Translations under genes and position numbers: made by a program
Shown here: positions 49,035-58,750 of the stretch, in pieces
How the letters are laid out: each line of letters starts with the position of its first letter
Numbering within the stretch: position 1 is the first letter of the stretch
Assembly: GCF_001509585.1 (NCBI RefSeq)
Contig: NZ_LNCI01000011.1
Location: 97,477-161,476 of the forward strand
DNA from: Tropicimonas marinistellae
GTDB lineage: Bacteria; Pseudomonadota; Alphaproteobacteria; Rhodobacterales; Rhodobacteraceae
Length of the DNA stretch: 64,000 bases
Direction: 5' to 3'
The notes under the pieces: generated by a model
The model's database searches: none
Told to the model about the DNA's origin: nothing
The model's input: the letters and a program-made list of their open reading frames with translations, nothing else

Positions 49035-49904
49035 TTAAATTAACCGGCATGCAAGTGCCGCCGAAAACGAGTCCGCCCCATTGTACGGGCCAATATCGGC
49101 CGCTGATAGGTCGCCATTCGTGAAACCTACGGCCACCAGCCGCGACCAGTCGGCCGATGCCACGACGATCTCGGGCCGGTGTCCGCAGTCGCGGATTCCT
49201 CCCGATATGACGGTTTCGCCGATGCGGTGATTGGTGACGCCCCTCGCGGCCGCAACCTCCACCAGTGCGCCATCTCTGAATGAGAATACGCGCAGAATCC
49301 TGGCGAGGTGCGGGCGATCGACATAGGCGATCTCCACAGACCCGTCCCTGTCCAGATCCGCAACCCCGACAATCGCCAGCCATCGGTGGCGGCGCCCAAT
49401 CGCCGGCCCGGTGGCAAGCGTTCTCAGATTTCGGTCCAGTACCAGGAGGCGTGCGCCCGCAGTGTCCGATGACAGCACCGTTACCAATTCGGGTAGGCCG
49501 TTCCCGGTCACATCCGCCAGACGGGGCGCGATGTCTTCGATCACTTCGCCGCGGGGAAAGTGACGCACCACTGGGCAGGAGGCGCGCTCTTCGCCCTCCC
49601 ATCGCCAGCGGATTGCCAGCCCTGTACTGTCCCGTAGCGGCCCCATGATATTGTGGCCATATCGGTTGGTCGCGCCTGTCATGCGGGCCTGCCAAATCCG
49701 CGCACGTCCGAGGTATTCGGGATGATCGGCATAGAAGTCGCCGACATTTTCCCGCTTGTCGAAGGCGACCCTCCCGTCCGGTCCGGGTAGCTGGCGAAAG
49801 CTGCCGGTTCGCGCGGACATATCGTCTGGCCAATCCTGGAGGCAGCCGTCCGCGCCGGCAGCGGAGGCCAGCAGCGCAAACAACAGGGCGGGCCAGAACC
49901 TCAC
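49035..49904 (-). CDS. exported FG-GAP/VCBS-like protein
   Basis: This 289-aa protein has a signal peptide (FWPALLFALLASAAGA, cut before DGCLQD) and repeats of the FG-GAP type: PRLADVTGNGLPELVTVLS, then IVGVADLDRDGSVEIAYVDRP. These usually form a beta-propeller that binds calcium. It starts with GTG 2 nt after the ferredoxin stop, so the two are probably co-transcribed. The function is not known. Confidence 0.8.
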   Translation of the reverse strand: MRFWPALLFALLASAAGADGCLQDWPDDMSARTGSFRQLPGPDGRVAFDKRENVGDFYADHPEYLGRARIWQARMTGATNRYGHNIMGPLRDSTGLAIRWRWEGEERASCPVVRHFPRGEVIEDIAPRLADVTGNGLPELVTVLSSDTAGARLLVLDRNLRTLATGPAIGRRHRWLAIVGVADLDRDGSVEIAYVDRPHLARILRVFSFRDGALVEVAAARGVTNHRIGETVISGGIRDCGHRPEIVVASADWSRLVAVGFTNGDLSAADIGPYNGADSFSAALACRLI

Positions 49905-49906
49905 GA

Positions 49907-50230
<324 letters not shown>

Positions 50231-50353
50231 TTACCTGGTCCTTATTGCTACAGACGTCTGGCTTTCTACGCGCGTGACATAGGCGATCCGTCGCCGCATT
50301 GCCAGTGATCGCCTACACTGGACAATTCGCGCGCGCGTTCTATCTTTGTTCCT

Positions 50354-50782
50354 ATGCGCGGAACGCTGTACCAATCTTCTGTATCATTATCTGTCGGCTG
50401 GCCCCGTCCACCGGCCTGCATCCCGGCGGCAGAATTAACTCTCCCCCCAAATGGTGCGCGCGTGACAGTCGCAGGCCTGGTACTGGTGCGCCAGCGCCCG
50501 GGCACGGCAAAGGGCGTGATTTTCCTGACACTGGAAGACGAGACAGGCAGTTGCAATGTTGTCGTCTGGGCCAAGCTCTACGAACGCTACCGCCGGGCAG
50601 TGATCTCCGGACGCTTGCTGCGCGTTACGGGGCGGATCCAACGCGAGCAATCGGTGGTGCATGTCGTTGCGGAGCATATCGAAGACATATCGCCAATGCT
50701 CGACGACCTTCTGGACCCAGACTTCGGCCCCGCCGTTCCGAGCGCTCCTTGTGACAAGCCGGAACCGGGCTCTCTCTCATAG
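50354..50782 (+). pseudogene. dnaE2: DnaE2 (ImuC) C-terminal remnant
   Basis: The ORF, from about residue 35 on, is the C-terminal OB-fold of error-prone DNA polymerase DnaE2: [20 protein letters not shown], then [14 protein letters not shown] and [19 protein letters not shown] full DnaE2 is about 1000 aa or more, and no PHP or polymerase domain is found upstream. The part before it (50240-50450) does not read as DnaE2. It therefore looks like the 3' end left from a deleted gene, though a free OB-fold protein is conceivable. Confidence 0.75.
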
Positions 50783-50865
50783 GCGGACCACCCGCCGAGA
50801 CTTGCACCTGTGCACCAGCGGTCTAGCGTGCAATCTACCTGAACACGCTCACTGAAAGCACTCCA

Positions 50866-51324
50866 ATGCCGGCGCTCTCCCGTTTGCTTGTCTTGGCCCT
50901 GCTGCTTGCCGCTTGCGAGGGCAGCAACGATGCGCCGCCAATTGCACGCTTGGCCCCGCCCGCGCCTGTCGAAACCAGAGACGCCGACGGGCCGCCGGAC
51001 GCCGCCCCCGACACGTGCTGGGGGCGTGCGGAGGTTTCGGAAAACGGCCAGGAAGGGGCGATCGGGGAAATCTGGTTTCAGATCCCCTGCCCGGCTGATC
51101 TGAACCCGCAGACCATTCCCTCCCTTCAGCGCGCGCTTGCGGCCCGTGGCCTCTACAAGGGGCCCTCAACCGGATTGCTTGACCAGGCCACGCGCGATGC
51201 CATCCGACGCTATCAGTCGTCCTTCGGCATCGAAAGCGATGTCCTGTCCCTCGCAGCCGCCCAAAGCCTCGGCCTCGTTCCAGTCTCCAGGTCCAAAAAC
51301 GGCCTACCCGCGGACGCGCCATAG
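50866..51324 (+). CDS. lipoprotein with peptidoglycan-binding domain
   Basis: This 152-aa lipoprotein has a lipobox LLAAC near residue 17 and a Pro/Ala/Asp linker. A PG_binding_1 domain closes it: IPSLQRALAARGLYKGPSTG then TRDAIRRYQSSFGIESDVLS. It should be anchored in the outer membrane and bind peptidoglycan. An AAAGCACTCC stretch precedes the ATG, without a strong ribosome site. Confidence 0.85.
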   Translation: MPALSRLLVLALLLAACEGSNDAPPIARLAPPAPVETRDADGPPDAAPDTCWGRAEVSENGQEGAIGEIWFQIPCPADLNPQTIPSLQRALAARGLYKGPSTGLLDQATRDAIRRYQSSFGIESDVLSLAAAQSLGLVPVSRSKNGLPADAP

Positions 51325-51696
51325 CGTCCGCCCCACCAACGAAACCTGTGCAACCAACTGGGAATTACTCGAAACAGGACACGCTCGTTTCTGCCGAGAT
51401 GCAGAAAAGCGTGCTCTCGTTTTGGTGAGAAGCCGTGCTCACCGGCGCGGCCACGCGGCCAGCGCAAGTGCGCACCGTTCCTCAACACTGTAGAGCGCGC
51501 CTTGTTTCTCACGCAATTTGGAGGAGCGCTTACGGCGCAAGGGCGCTCCGCTCAGTGTGATGTTCCGAATTGCACATTTGCCACGCACTCCGGGCAGACT
51601 TCTCAACCGCAAAACACTTCCCACCTCGATGACACAGCCGGCGCAGAACCGCTCCGGCCACGTTTGAAACGAGAAGCACTAACGGAAGGATACACC
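51325..51696. other. non-coding leader region of the repeat-protein gene
   Basis: This 372-nt stretch has no supported gene. GGAGCGC (51523-51529) and GCGCTCC (51543-51549) can pair as a small hairpin. Reading frames here are extensions of the downstream gene or shadows. Confidence 0.35.
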
Positions 51697-52332
51697 ATGA
51701 AACGCTTCGCTCTGAGCACCGCCCTCGTCCTGAGCCTCGCCGCACCGACTTTCGCCCTGGCTCAATCTGCACAGCCGACTGACGTCACCACTGTCTCGGC
51801 CGCCGGTGCAAACTACTCCGGCGCGCATTTGCAGCTCGCACGCGGCCTGAATGTCGATCCGGCGGACTACACGACGCGCCAGTTGCAGGACCTGCGCTCG
51901 GCCGTCACCGAAAACGACTGGGTTCGCGTCAACTTCATCAAGAAGCAGGCCGAACAAACTGACAGCATGAATGCGCGCGTTTCGACGAGCAATCCGGGCT
52001 ACTCCGGCGCCCATCTCCAGCTTGCAAACTCGCTCAACGTCGACCCGGCCGACTATACGACTCGTCAGCTGCAAGACCTGCGCTCGGCCGTGACGGAGAA
52101 CGACTGGTCGCTTGTCAACTTCATCAAGAATGAAGCTGAACAGAATGACGGTGTGACGGCGCGTGTCTCGTCAAGAAATCCGGGTTACTCCGGCGCGCAC
52201 ATCCAACTGGCAAACTCGCTGAACGTCGATCCTGCCGACTACACCACGCAACAGTTGTTTGACCTGCGTGAGGCGAAGGCCGACAGCGACTGGGTACGCT
52301 ATAACTTCGTCCTCGACCAAGCAGGCTCGTGA
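51697..52332 (+). CDS. exported protein made of three near-identical repeats
   Basis: This 211-aa precursor has a signal peptide (LVLSLAAPTFALA, cut near residue 22). Three repeats of about 62 aa then start at residues 39, 102 and 164; the last is shortened to 48. Each begins YSGAHLQLA, continues with NVDPADYTTRQL and has DLRSAVTENDW. The repeats are nearly identical, so they arose recently. GGAAGGA precedes the ATG. It is probably secreted or periplasmic. The function is unknown. Confidence 0.8.
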   Translation: MKRFALSTALVLSLAAPTFALAQSAQPTDVTTVSAAGANYSGAHLQLARGLNVDPADYTTRQLQDLRSAVTENDWVRVNFIKKQAEQTDSMNARVSTSNPGYSGAHLQLANSLNVDPADYTTRQLQDLRSAVTENDWSLVNFIKNEAEQNDGVTARVSSRNPGYSGAHIQLANSLNVDPADYTTQQLFDLREAKADSDWVRYNFVLDQAGS

Positions 52333-52364
52333 CAAGATGGCGGTACGATCCGCCCACAATAGGA

Positions 52365-52393
52365 AGGGCGCCGGCTTCGATGGCCGGCGCCCT
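52365..52393. terminator. terminator hairpin between repeat protein and degP
   Basis: AGGGCGCCGGC and GCCGGCGCCCT form a perfect 11-bp stem with a 7-nt loop, between the two convergent genes. There is no clear T tract, but it may serve both. Confidence 0.7.
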
Positions 52394-52419
52394 CCAAATC
52401 TGCAAGGACTGATGGAGCG

Positions 52420-53904
52420 TCAGTCCGCGATAGTCAGAGCGACGAACCGTGGTTCTCCCGCGCGGCGTATCAGAAGCAGAATCGACTTACGTCCAGCTTC
52501 CGTGGCCTCTTCAAGTCGCGCTTCGAGATCCTCAATCGAGGCAACCTCAACCTGCCCGGCCTGCGTGATCACATCACCCGCGCGCAAACCCTTCTCGAAA
52601 GCTTCGCTGTCCTCGGCAACTTCTTTGACGACGAGGCCCTGCGCATCGGAGCCGAGGTTCATTTCGGCGGCAAGCTCTTCGGTAACCGCGGTAACGGTCA
52701 TGCCAAGCACTTCGGCATCCTGCGGTTCTTCCGTTTTCTGTGCCGTCGCGGGCACGGCCCCTTCGGCAACTTCGCGGCGCCCAAGCGTCACCAGCAACGT
52801 TTCGGTCTTGCCGTCCCGGAAAACGGTCATGCGAACGGATTTTCCGACCTCGGAATTTCCTACCTGCTGTACCAACCCGCGGGTGTCGTCCACGTCAATC
52901 CCGTCAAAGCTGAGGATAACATCGCCGGACAAGACGCCGGCTTCCTCGGCAGGCCCCTCCGGGACATCCGTCACAAGCGCGCCGCGTGCCTCTTCGAGCC
53001 CGATTGCGTCGGCCACATCGTCCGTGACGTCCTGAATCCGGACACCGAGCCAACCGCGACGCGTCTCGCCGTATTCCTGCAGTTGGTCGATCACATTGAC
53101 CGCAACGCGGCTGGACATGGCGAAACCGATACCGATGGAGCCACCGTTCGGCGAAAGGATGGCCGTGTTGATGCCAATGACCTCACCGTCCATGTTGAAG
53201 AGGGGTCCGCCGGAGTTGCCCCGGTTAATCGCGGCATCGGTCTGGATGAAGTCATCGTAGGAGCCAGAAAGCGCCCGACCGCGGGCCGAAACGATTCCCG
53301 CGGATACCGAGAACCCCTGCCCCAGCGGATTGCCCATCGCCATGACCCAATCGCCGACGCGGGCTTCGTCCGAATTGCCCCATGGCACAAACGCAAGCGG
53401 TTGCTCCGCCTCCACCTTGAGCAGAGCCAGGTCCGTGTTCGGGTCGGTCCCGACAACCTCGGCGTCGAGTTCCTCGCCCGAGTAGAACTCGATGGTGATC
53501 TCGTCCGCCTTCTCGATCACGTGGTTGTTTGTGACGATGTAGCCATCTTCCGAAATCACGAAGCCCGATCCGAGCGCGGAAGACCGGCGCGGCCGGCTCG
53601 GCGCGTCGCCTGGGCCGTTGCGTTCCATGAAGTCACGGAAAAAATCTTCGAACGGAGAGCCCTCCGGCACGATCGGCCCGCCGTGCGGATCACCCACCGT
53701 GGCGACCGTGGTGGCGGTCGTGATATTCACCACCGCAGGGCTCACCGTCTCTGCAAGCTCTGCAAAACTTTCCGGTGCGCCGCGCGCATTGGCTCCCAAC
53801 GTTTGTGCGACCACAATTGCGAGGCCGAGCAAGGCCGCCGGTACGAAACGCGGCAATGCCACGCGTTCGGCGGGCAATGGGATGGAAATTGCATGGGAAG
53901 TCAC
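52420..53904 (-). CDS. degP: DegP/HtrA serine protease
   Basis: This 494-aa periplasmic protease has the catalytic His in TNNHVIE, Asp in NTDLALLKVE and Ser in GNSGGPLF, then two PDZ domains (about 290-380 and 400-490). A signal-like hydrophobic stretch (LPRFVPAALLGLAIVVAQ) follows the start. The GTG at 53904 has AGAGGA upstream; the longer frame to 54081 lacks support. It is part of the envelope quality-control genes here, next to the HflKC complex. Confidence 0.94.
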   Translation of the reverse strand: MTSHAISIPLPAERVALPRFVPAALLGLAIVVAQTLGANARGAPESFAELAETVSPAVVNITTATTVATVGDPHGGPIVPEGSPFEDFFRDFMERNGPGDAPSRPRRSSALGSGFVISEDGYIVTNNHVIEKADEITIEFYSGEELDAEVVGTDPNTDLALLKVEAEQPLAFVPWGNSDEARVGDWVMAMGNPLGQGFSVSAGIVSARGRALSGSYDDFIQTDAAINRGNSGGPLFNMDGEVIGINTAILSPNGGSIGIGFAMSSRVAVNVIDQLQEYGETRRGWLGVRIQDVTDDVADAIGLEEARGALVTDVPEGPAEEAGVLSGDVILSFDGIDVDDTRGLVQQVGNSEVGKSVRMTVFRDGKTETLLVTLGRREVAEGAVPATAQKTEEPQDAEVLGMTVTAVTEELAAEMNLGSDAQGLVVKEVAEDSEAFEKGLRAGDVITQAGQVEVASIEDLEARLEEATEAGRKSILLLIRRAGEPRFVALTIAD

Positions 53905-54168
53905 TCGATTTTCCTCTTTTCCTGATGCCCCGCCCCAACTGGCGGGCAATTGACCGGAGCGGCATGATACGTCGCTCCTCCCGGCCCATAAACTTCTAGA
54001 TAGGGAACGGAACAGCAACTCAAAGCCCGGTCGCGCTCCGTCACGAGGCCGTGACGCTTTTCGTGAATTCTCGTCCACCATTCCCCCCTATGGGTGGAGA
54101 AAGTGTCTCAGGCCGAAGCCGTTTTCGCAAGTTCGAGTGAGCGACGCGACCCACGCAGGCAATTGGCG

Positions 54169-54363
54169 TCACCCACCGAGCCATCCCGCTATCCACAAAA
54201 GGATGCCGCCCGTGGTAATGGCCAGCAGCCCGACAAGCCGCCGGGTTTCCACAGGCATTTCCGCAAGCATACGTAAAATGTCGTCGATACGCGAAGGGGC
54301 CAGTGCAAGCACCAGCCCCTCCAGAACGAGCACCAGCCCGAGGGCCAGAAATAGCGTCGCCAT
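54169..54363 (-). CDS. DUF2065 small membrane protein
   Basis: This 64-aa protein has two hydrophobic helices and the family ends (LVLEGLVLALAP, then RRLVGLLAITTGGILLW). In many proteobacteria DUF2065 genes lie next to hflC. Here its ATG overlaps the hflC stop (TAATG). The function is unknown. Confidence 0.92.
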   Translation of the reverse strand: MATLFLALGLVLVLEGLVLALAPSRIDDILRMLAEMPVETRRLVGLLAITTGGILLWIAGWLGG

Positions 54364-55253
54364 TACTCGGTCGCGGGCGCAGCGCCCGTTGCGCCACCGA
54401 AGTAGTCGAAAAACTCACTGTCGGGAGCGATGACGAGCGACGAGTTTTCACCGCGCAGCGATGTCTCATAGGCCGCGAGCGAGCGCCAGAATTCGAAGAA
54501 CTCCCGATCCGCGCCGAATGCTTCGGCGTAGATCGTTGTGCGCTCGGCGTCGGCCTCACCTCGAACGATCTCCGCTTCGCGGTTGGCTTCGGAGACAAGT
54601 TCAACAACCGTCCGGTCGGCCTGTGCCCTGACCCGTTGCGCAGCCTCGTTACCGCGAGCGATCTCGTCGGCGGCTTCCCGCTCCCGTTCCGCCCGCATGC
54701 GTTCGAAGGTGGCGTTGAGGTTCTGCTCGGGCAGGTTGGTCTGCTTGAGCCGCACGTCGACCACGTCAAGCCCCAGCGAACGTGCCTGAACCCGGCTCTG
54801 GTCGCGGATCCGGTTCATCAGCACACGCCGGTCTTCCGAAAGGATCGTGTCGGAGGTTACCTGGTCGGCACCGAGCACCTCTCGGATCTGTGCATTCAGG
54901 ATCGAGCTGAGGCGCGTTTCCGCGGCAGGAAGCCCGCCGACACCCACGGCTTGCCGGAATTGCACCACGTCGGCAATCCGGTAGCGGGCGAAGGCGTCCA
55001 CGACAAGGCGCCGGTCGTCCGAGGGCGTCACCTCGATCGTGTCGGTGTCCAGCGCCAGGATGCGGTCGTCATACTTCACGACGTCCTGGATCAGAGGGAT
55101 CTTCAGCGCGATCCCTGGATCTTCCTTGACCCGCTTGATCTGGCCGAATTGCAGCACGAGCGCTTTCTCACGCTCGTCCACGATGAAGATCGACGCAAGC
55201 AGAGCCGCCAGGACAATGACACCGATCGGCAGAAGATAGGTTGCACGTTTCAT
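54363..55253 (-). CDS. hflC: HflC, protease modulator
   Basis: This 296-aa SPFH/band-7 protein forms with HflK the complex that encloses the FtsH protease. It has an N-terminal membrane helix (LPIGVIVLAALLASIFIVDE), then the SPFH domain and a long coiled coil ending in the periplasm. It begins 1 nt after the hflK stop, so the pair is coupled. Confidence 0.95.
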   Translation of the reverse strand: MKRATYLLPIGVIVLAALLASIFIVDEREKALVLQFGQIKRVKEDPGIALKIPLIQDVVKYDDRILALDTDTIEVTPSDDRRLVVDAFARYRIADVVQFRQAVGVGGLPAAETRLSSILNAQIREVLGADQVTSDTILSEDRRVLMNRIRDQSRVQARSLGLDVVDVRLKQTNLPEQNLNATFERMRAEREREAADEIARGNEAAQRVRAQADRTVVELVSEANREAEIVRGEADAERTTIYAEAFGADREFFEFWRSLAAYETSLRGENSSLVIAPDSEFFDYFGGATGAAPATE

Positions 55254-55254
55254 G

Positions 55255-56412
55255 TCAGTTGCCCTCCTGCTGGCTGGCGGATCTCCGCAACTCGTTCAGC
55301 GGCAGATAGGGCACGACACCCTGCCCGGTTCCTGTGCCACCGGTCTCACCAAGGATCACCTTGTCCACGTCGCCCAGAACCTTCTCCATGGTTTCGAGAT
55401 AGAGACGCTTGCGCGTTACTTCCGGCGCTTTCTGGTATTCCTGCAAGACGGCGGTGAAGCGGCTCGCCTCACCCTGCGCCTCGTTGACGACCTGCGCGCG
55501 GTAGCCTTCGGCCACTTCGAGCACCTGGGCAGCTTCACCGCGTGCGCCCGCAAGGACCCTGTTGGCGTAGGCGTCTGCCTGGCGCTCCAGACGGTCGCGT
55601 TCCTGTTCGGCGGCCTGCACTTCGCGGAAGGCGTCGATCACCTCGCGCGGCGGGTCCGCCTTGTCGAGGTTCACACGCACGATGTTGATGCCGCTGTCGT
55701 AGGTGTCGAGCGTGCCCTGGATACTGGCCTTGACGTTCTCTGCAATGATGCCCCGGTCGCGGTTCAGGATCGGCGCCAGTTCGGAGGCCGCAATGATCTC
55801 ACGCATAGCCGATTCCGACACCGCACGGACCGTGTCGCGCCCGTCGCGGAGGTTAAACAGGAACTTGTCGGGGCTGTTGATGTTCCAGACAACCTGGAAA
55901 TCGATATCGACGATATTCGCGTCGGTGGTCAGCATAAGCCCTGAGTCGCCGCCGCGAGAGGAGAAGTCGTCGCCGATATCCTCCGTCCGTTCAGAGGTGA
56001 CGTTCACGACCTCGGCGGTCACGAGCGGCCAGGGTGCGAAGTTGAGGCCGGGTTCGCCGATGGAGGAGAACTTGCCGAGGAACAGCTCGACGGATTTCTC
56101 TTCCGGCTTGACCGTGTAGAAGGACATCCAGCCCCACAGAAACAGCAGGATCGCGCCACCGATCAGCGCGGTGTTGCGATTGAACTGGAATCCATCGCCG
56201 CCGGGTCGACCCGGTTCGCGCGGGCCACCGCCGCGGCCGCCCATCAGCACACGCAGTTGCTCCTGACCCTTCTTCACGATCTCATCGATCTCCGGGATCT
56301 GACCGTCGCCGCCCGGGCGTCGTCCGCCGCCGCCGCTGCCGCGATTGCCGCCGCCCTGCTGGCCTCCGCCACCGGAGCCACCGCCCCAGGGTCCGCCGCT
56401 GTGTCCTGCCAT
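55255..56412 (-). CDS. hflK: HflK, protease modulator
   Basis: This 385-aa SPFH protein is the partner of HflC. A Gly-rich N-terminus (GGPWGGGSGGGG) precedes the membrane helix (ALIGGAILLFLWGWMSFYTV) and the SPFH domain. GAGGAACTA before the ATG at 56412 supports this start over a longer frame at 56460. The operon order is hflK, hflC, DUF2065, degP. Confidence 0.95.
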   Translation of the reverse strand: MAGHSGGPWGGGSGGGGQQGGGNRGSGGGGRRPGGDGQIPEIDEIVKKGQEQLRVLMGGRGGGPREPGRPGGDGFQFNRNTALIGGAILLFLWGWMSFYTVKPEEKSVELFLGKFSSIGEPGLNFAPWPLVTAEVVNVTSERTEDIGDDFSSRGGDSGLMLTTDANIVDIDFQVVWNINSPDKFLFNLRDGRDTVRAVSESAMREIIAASELAPILNRDRGIIAENVKASIQGTLDTYDSGINIVRVNLDKADPPREVIDAFREVQAAEQERDRLERQADAYANRVLAGARGEAAQVLEVAEGYRAQVVNEAQGEASRFTAVLQEYQKAPEVTRKRLYLETMEKVLGDVDKVILGETGGTGTGQGVVPYLPLNELRRSASQQEGN

Positions 56413-56499
56413 TAGTTCCTCTTCCCTCTCGCTACTCGTCGGTCGGTCCCTCTGCCACATGGTTGCATTCGCGCCGTTTTCAAGCGCGGGCGTCCCGTG

Positions 56500-57858
56500 T
56501 CAGGCGGTGCGAACCGGGGTCTTCAGGGTTACCAGTTCCTCCGACATGGTCGGATGAACGGCAACGGTTCGGTCAAAATCTTCCTTCGTGGCGCCCATCT
56601 TTACAGCAACCCCGGCAAGTTGAATCATCTCGCCTGCGTGATCGGCCACGATATGAACGCCCAGTACTTTGCGGGTCTTCTGACTGACGATCAGTTTCAT
56701 CAAGACCCGGTCATCGCGCTCTATGAACGATTTGTGCATGGGCCGAAAGCTCGTGCTGTAAACCTCGATCGGTTCCTGCTCGCGCGCATCTTCCTCGCTC
56801 AGACCCACCGTGCCGTATTCAGGTTGCGTGAAGACGGCGGAGGGGATCAGCGCATGATCCACCGGTGTCGGGTTGCCCTTGAACACGGTTTCGACAAAAG
56901 CCATGCCCTCACGGATCGCAACCGGTGTCAGCTGAACACGGTTCGTAACATCGCCGATGGCGTAGACCGAAGGCACCGCAGTCTGGCTGTATTCGTCGAC
57001 CACGACCTCGCCGCGGCGTCCGATCTCGACACCGAACTCTTCGAGCCCGAGCCCCTTTGTATTTGGTGTGCGTCCGGTCGCGAAGAGAACCTCGTCGAAG
57101 GTGAAACTGTCACCCGTCGTCGACCGAACGCGAATCCCGTCGTCGACCTTTTCCATCGACAGGATGTTTGTTCCGCAATGGATCTCGATCCCGTGACGCT
57201 GCATGTGCTCGGAGATATGACCCCGCGCCTCGCCATCGAAACCGCGCAAGATCTGTGCGCCGCGATAGAACTGGGTAACCTTGGTGCCGAGTCCGTTGAA
57301 GATACATGCCATTTCGCAGGCGATGTATCCGCCGCCAATAACCAGCAACCGCTTCGGCATCTCCGGCAGATGGAACACGTCGTTGGAGGTGATCGCCAAC
57401 TCGCCGTTCTCGATGTCGGGAACGGCGGGCCAGCCACCGGTGGCAATCAGGATGTGCTTGGCTGTCTTGGTCGTGCCATCGGCAAGGCGCACCGTATGGG
57501 CGTCCGCAAGGGTTGCGCGCTGCGCAAACACCTCGACGCCCGAACCATCCAGCAGCCGGTTATAGACGCCTTCCAACCGGTCCAACTCGCCCTCCAGGCG
57601 CTTGCGGAATTTTGGCCAGTCAAACCCGCCGATCTGAACGTTCCAGCCATAGTCCACGGCCTCGTGCATCCCTTCGGCATACTCCGAGGCGAAAACCATG
57701 AGCTTCTTGGGGACACAGCCACGGATCACGCAGGTACCGCCCATGCGGCTCTCTTCGGCCAAGCCGACCTTTGCACCGGTCTCGCCCGCCGCCACACGGG
57801 CAGCGCGTACTCCGCCCGAACCGCCGCCGATAACGAAAAGATCGTAATCGAAATCCAT
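56500..57858 (-). CDS. gor: glutathione-disulfide reductase
   Basis: This 452-aa flavoprotein reduces glutathione disulfide with NADPH. The N-terminal FAD site is GGGSGGVRAAR, the redox pair is in CVIRGCVPKKL, the NADPH site is in GGGYIACEMA and the C-terminal catalytic His is in HPTMSEELVTL. The start MDFDYDLFVIGG has GAAGGG upstream. It lies 34 nt after rpiA, in the same direction. Confidence 0.95.
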   Translation of the reverse strand: MDFDYDLFVIGGGSGGVRAARVAAGETGAKVGLAEESRMGGTCVIRGCVPKKLMVFASEYAEGMHEAVDYGWNVQIGGFDWPKFRKRLEGELDRLEGVYNRLLDGSGVEVFAQRATLADAHTVRLADGTTKTAKHILIATGGWPAVPDIENGELAITSNDVFHLPEMPKRLLVIGGGYIACEMACIFNGLGTKVTQFYRGAQILRGFDGEARGHISEHMQRHGIEIHCGTNILSMEKVDDGIRVRSTTGDSFTFDEVLFATGRTPNTKGLGLEEFGVEIGRRGEVVVDEYSQTAVPSVYAIGDVTNRVQLTPVAIREGMAFVETVFKGNPTPVDHALIPSAVFTQPEYGTVGLSEEDAREQEPIEVYSTSFRPMHKSFIERDDRVLMKLIVSQKTRKVLGVHIVADHAGEMIQLAGVAVKMGATKEDFDRTVAVHPTMSEELVTLKTPVRTA

Positions 57859-57892
57859 GAAGTACCCTTCTGTTCCGCTCGGCGAACCGTGT

Positions 57893-58681
57893 TCAGTCCG
57901 GCTCGCCCGCGAAGATGTTGTCGCTGTCGAGCACGTCGATCTGTTCTTCCGAAACGGTGCCGACGTTGAGATCCCGCACTTCGACGGTGCCGTCGCTGTA
58001 GCCGATGACAACCGCATCGCAGATATCGATAAACAGTCCGTTTTCAACCACACCGGGGATCTGGTTGAGCACCAGAGCCAGTTGCCGAGGGTTTGCGATC
58101 CGTTTCAGATGCAGGTCGATGATGTAGTTGCCCTCGTCGGTCACATAGGGAACGTCGTCATTCATCCGCAGCGTCGTTTCGCGCCCCAACACGTCCATGT
58201 TGACGAGTGTTTCTTCCAACAGCGCCTTGGTGGTTTGCCAACCGAACGGAATGGTCTCGACAGGGAGCGGGAAAGCCCCCAGGTACCGGACCTCCTTGGC
58301 AACGTCGGCAATGACCACCATTCGGTCGGATGCGGTCGCAACGATCTTTTCCTGGAGCAATGCGCCGCCGCCACCCTTGATGAGATTGAGATTTTCGTCA
58401 AATTCGTCGGCACCGTCGATGGTGACATCGAGCCACTTTACCTCGTCCAGAGAGGCCACCGGGATACCGACCTGCCGGGCCAGATCGGCCGTGCGCGACG
58501 ATGTCGGAACACCAATGATGTCGAGCCCTTCCTCGCGGACCATCTCGCCAAGGGAGCGCACCATCCACGCGGCGGTCGAACCGGTCCCGAGCCCGACACG
58601 CATACCGCTTTCAACGAAATCGCAGGAGCGGCGGGCGGCGATGTACTTGGCGCGGTCGATGGGTGAAAGGTCAGATGTCAT
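57893..58681 (-). CDS. rpiA: ribose-5-phosphate isomerase A
   Basis: This 262-aa enzyme interconverts ribose- and ribulose-5-phosphate in the pentose phosphate pathway. Typical stretches are GLGTGSTAAWMVRSLGE, DGADEFDENLNLIKGGGGAL and EKIVATASDRMVVI. It is upstream of gor. Both serve NADPH-related metabolism, which may explain their pairing. Confidence 0.96.
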   Translation of the reverse strand: MTSDLSPIDRAKYIAARRSCDFVESGMRVGLGTGSTAAWMVRSLGEMVREEGLDIIGVPTSSRTADLARQVGIPVASLDEVKWLDVTIDGADEFDENLNLIKGGGGALLQEKIVATASDRMVVIADVAKEVRYLGAFPLPVETIPFGWQTTKALLEETLVNMDVLGRETTLRMNDDVPYVTDEGNYIIDLHLKRIANPRQLALVLNQIPGVVENGLFIDICDAVVIGYSDGTVEVRDLNVGTVSEEQIDVLDSDNIFAGEPD

Positions 58682-58750
58682 GCGGCAAACTCCCAGGTTA
58701 GGCAGGGTTATAGGCTATGCCTTTTCCGGCTGCGAGCGGTTTTGTTCCCG

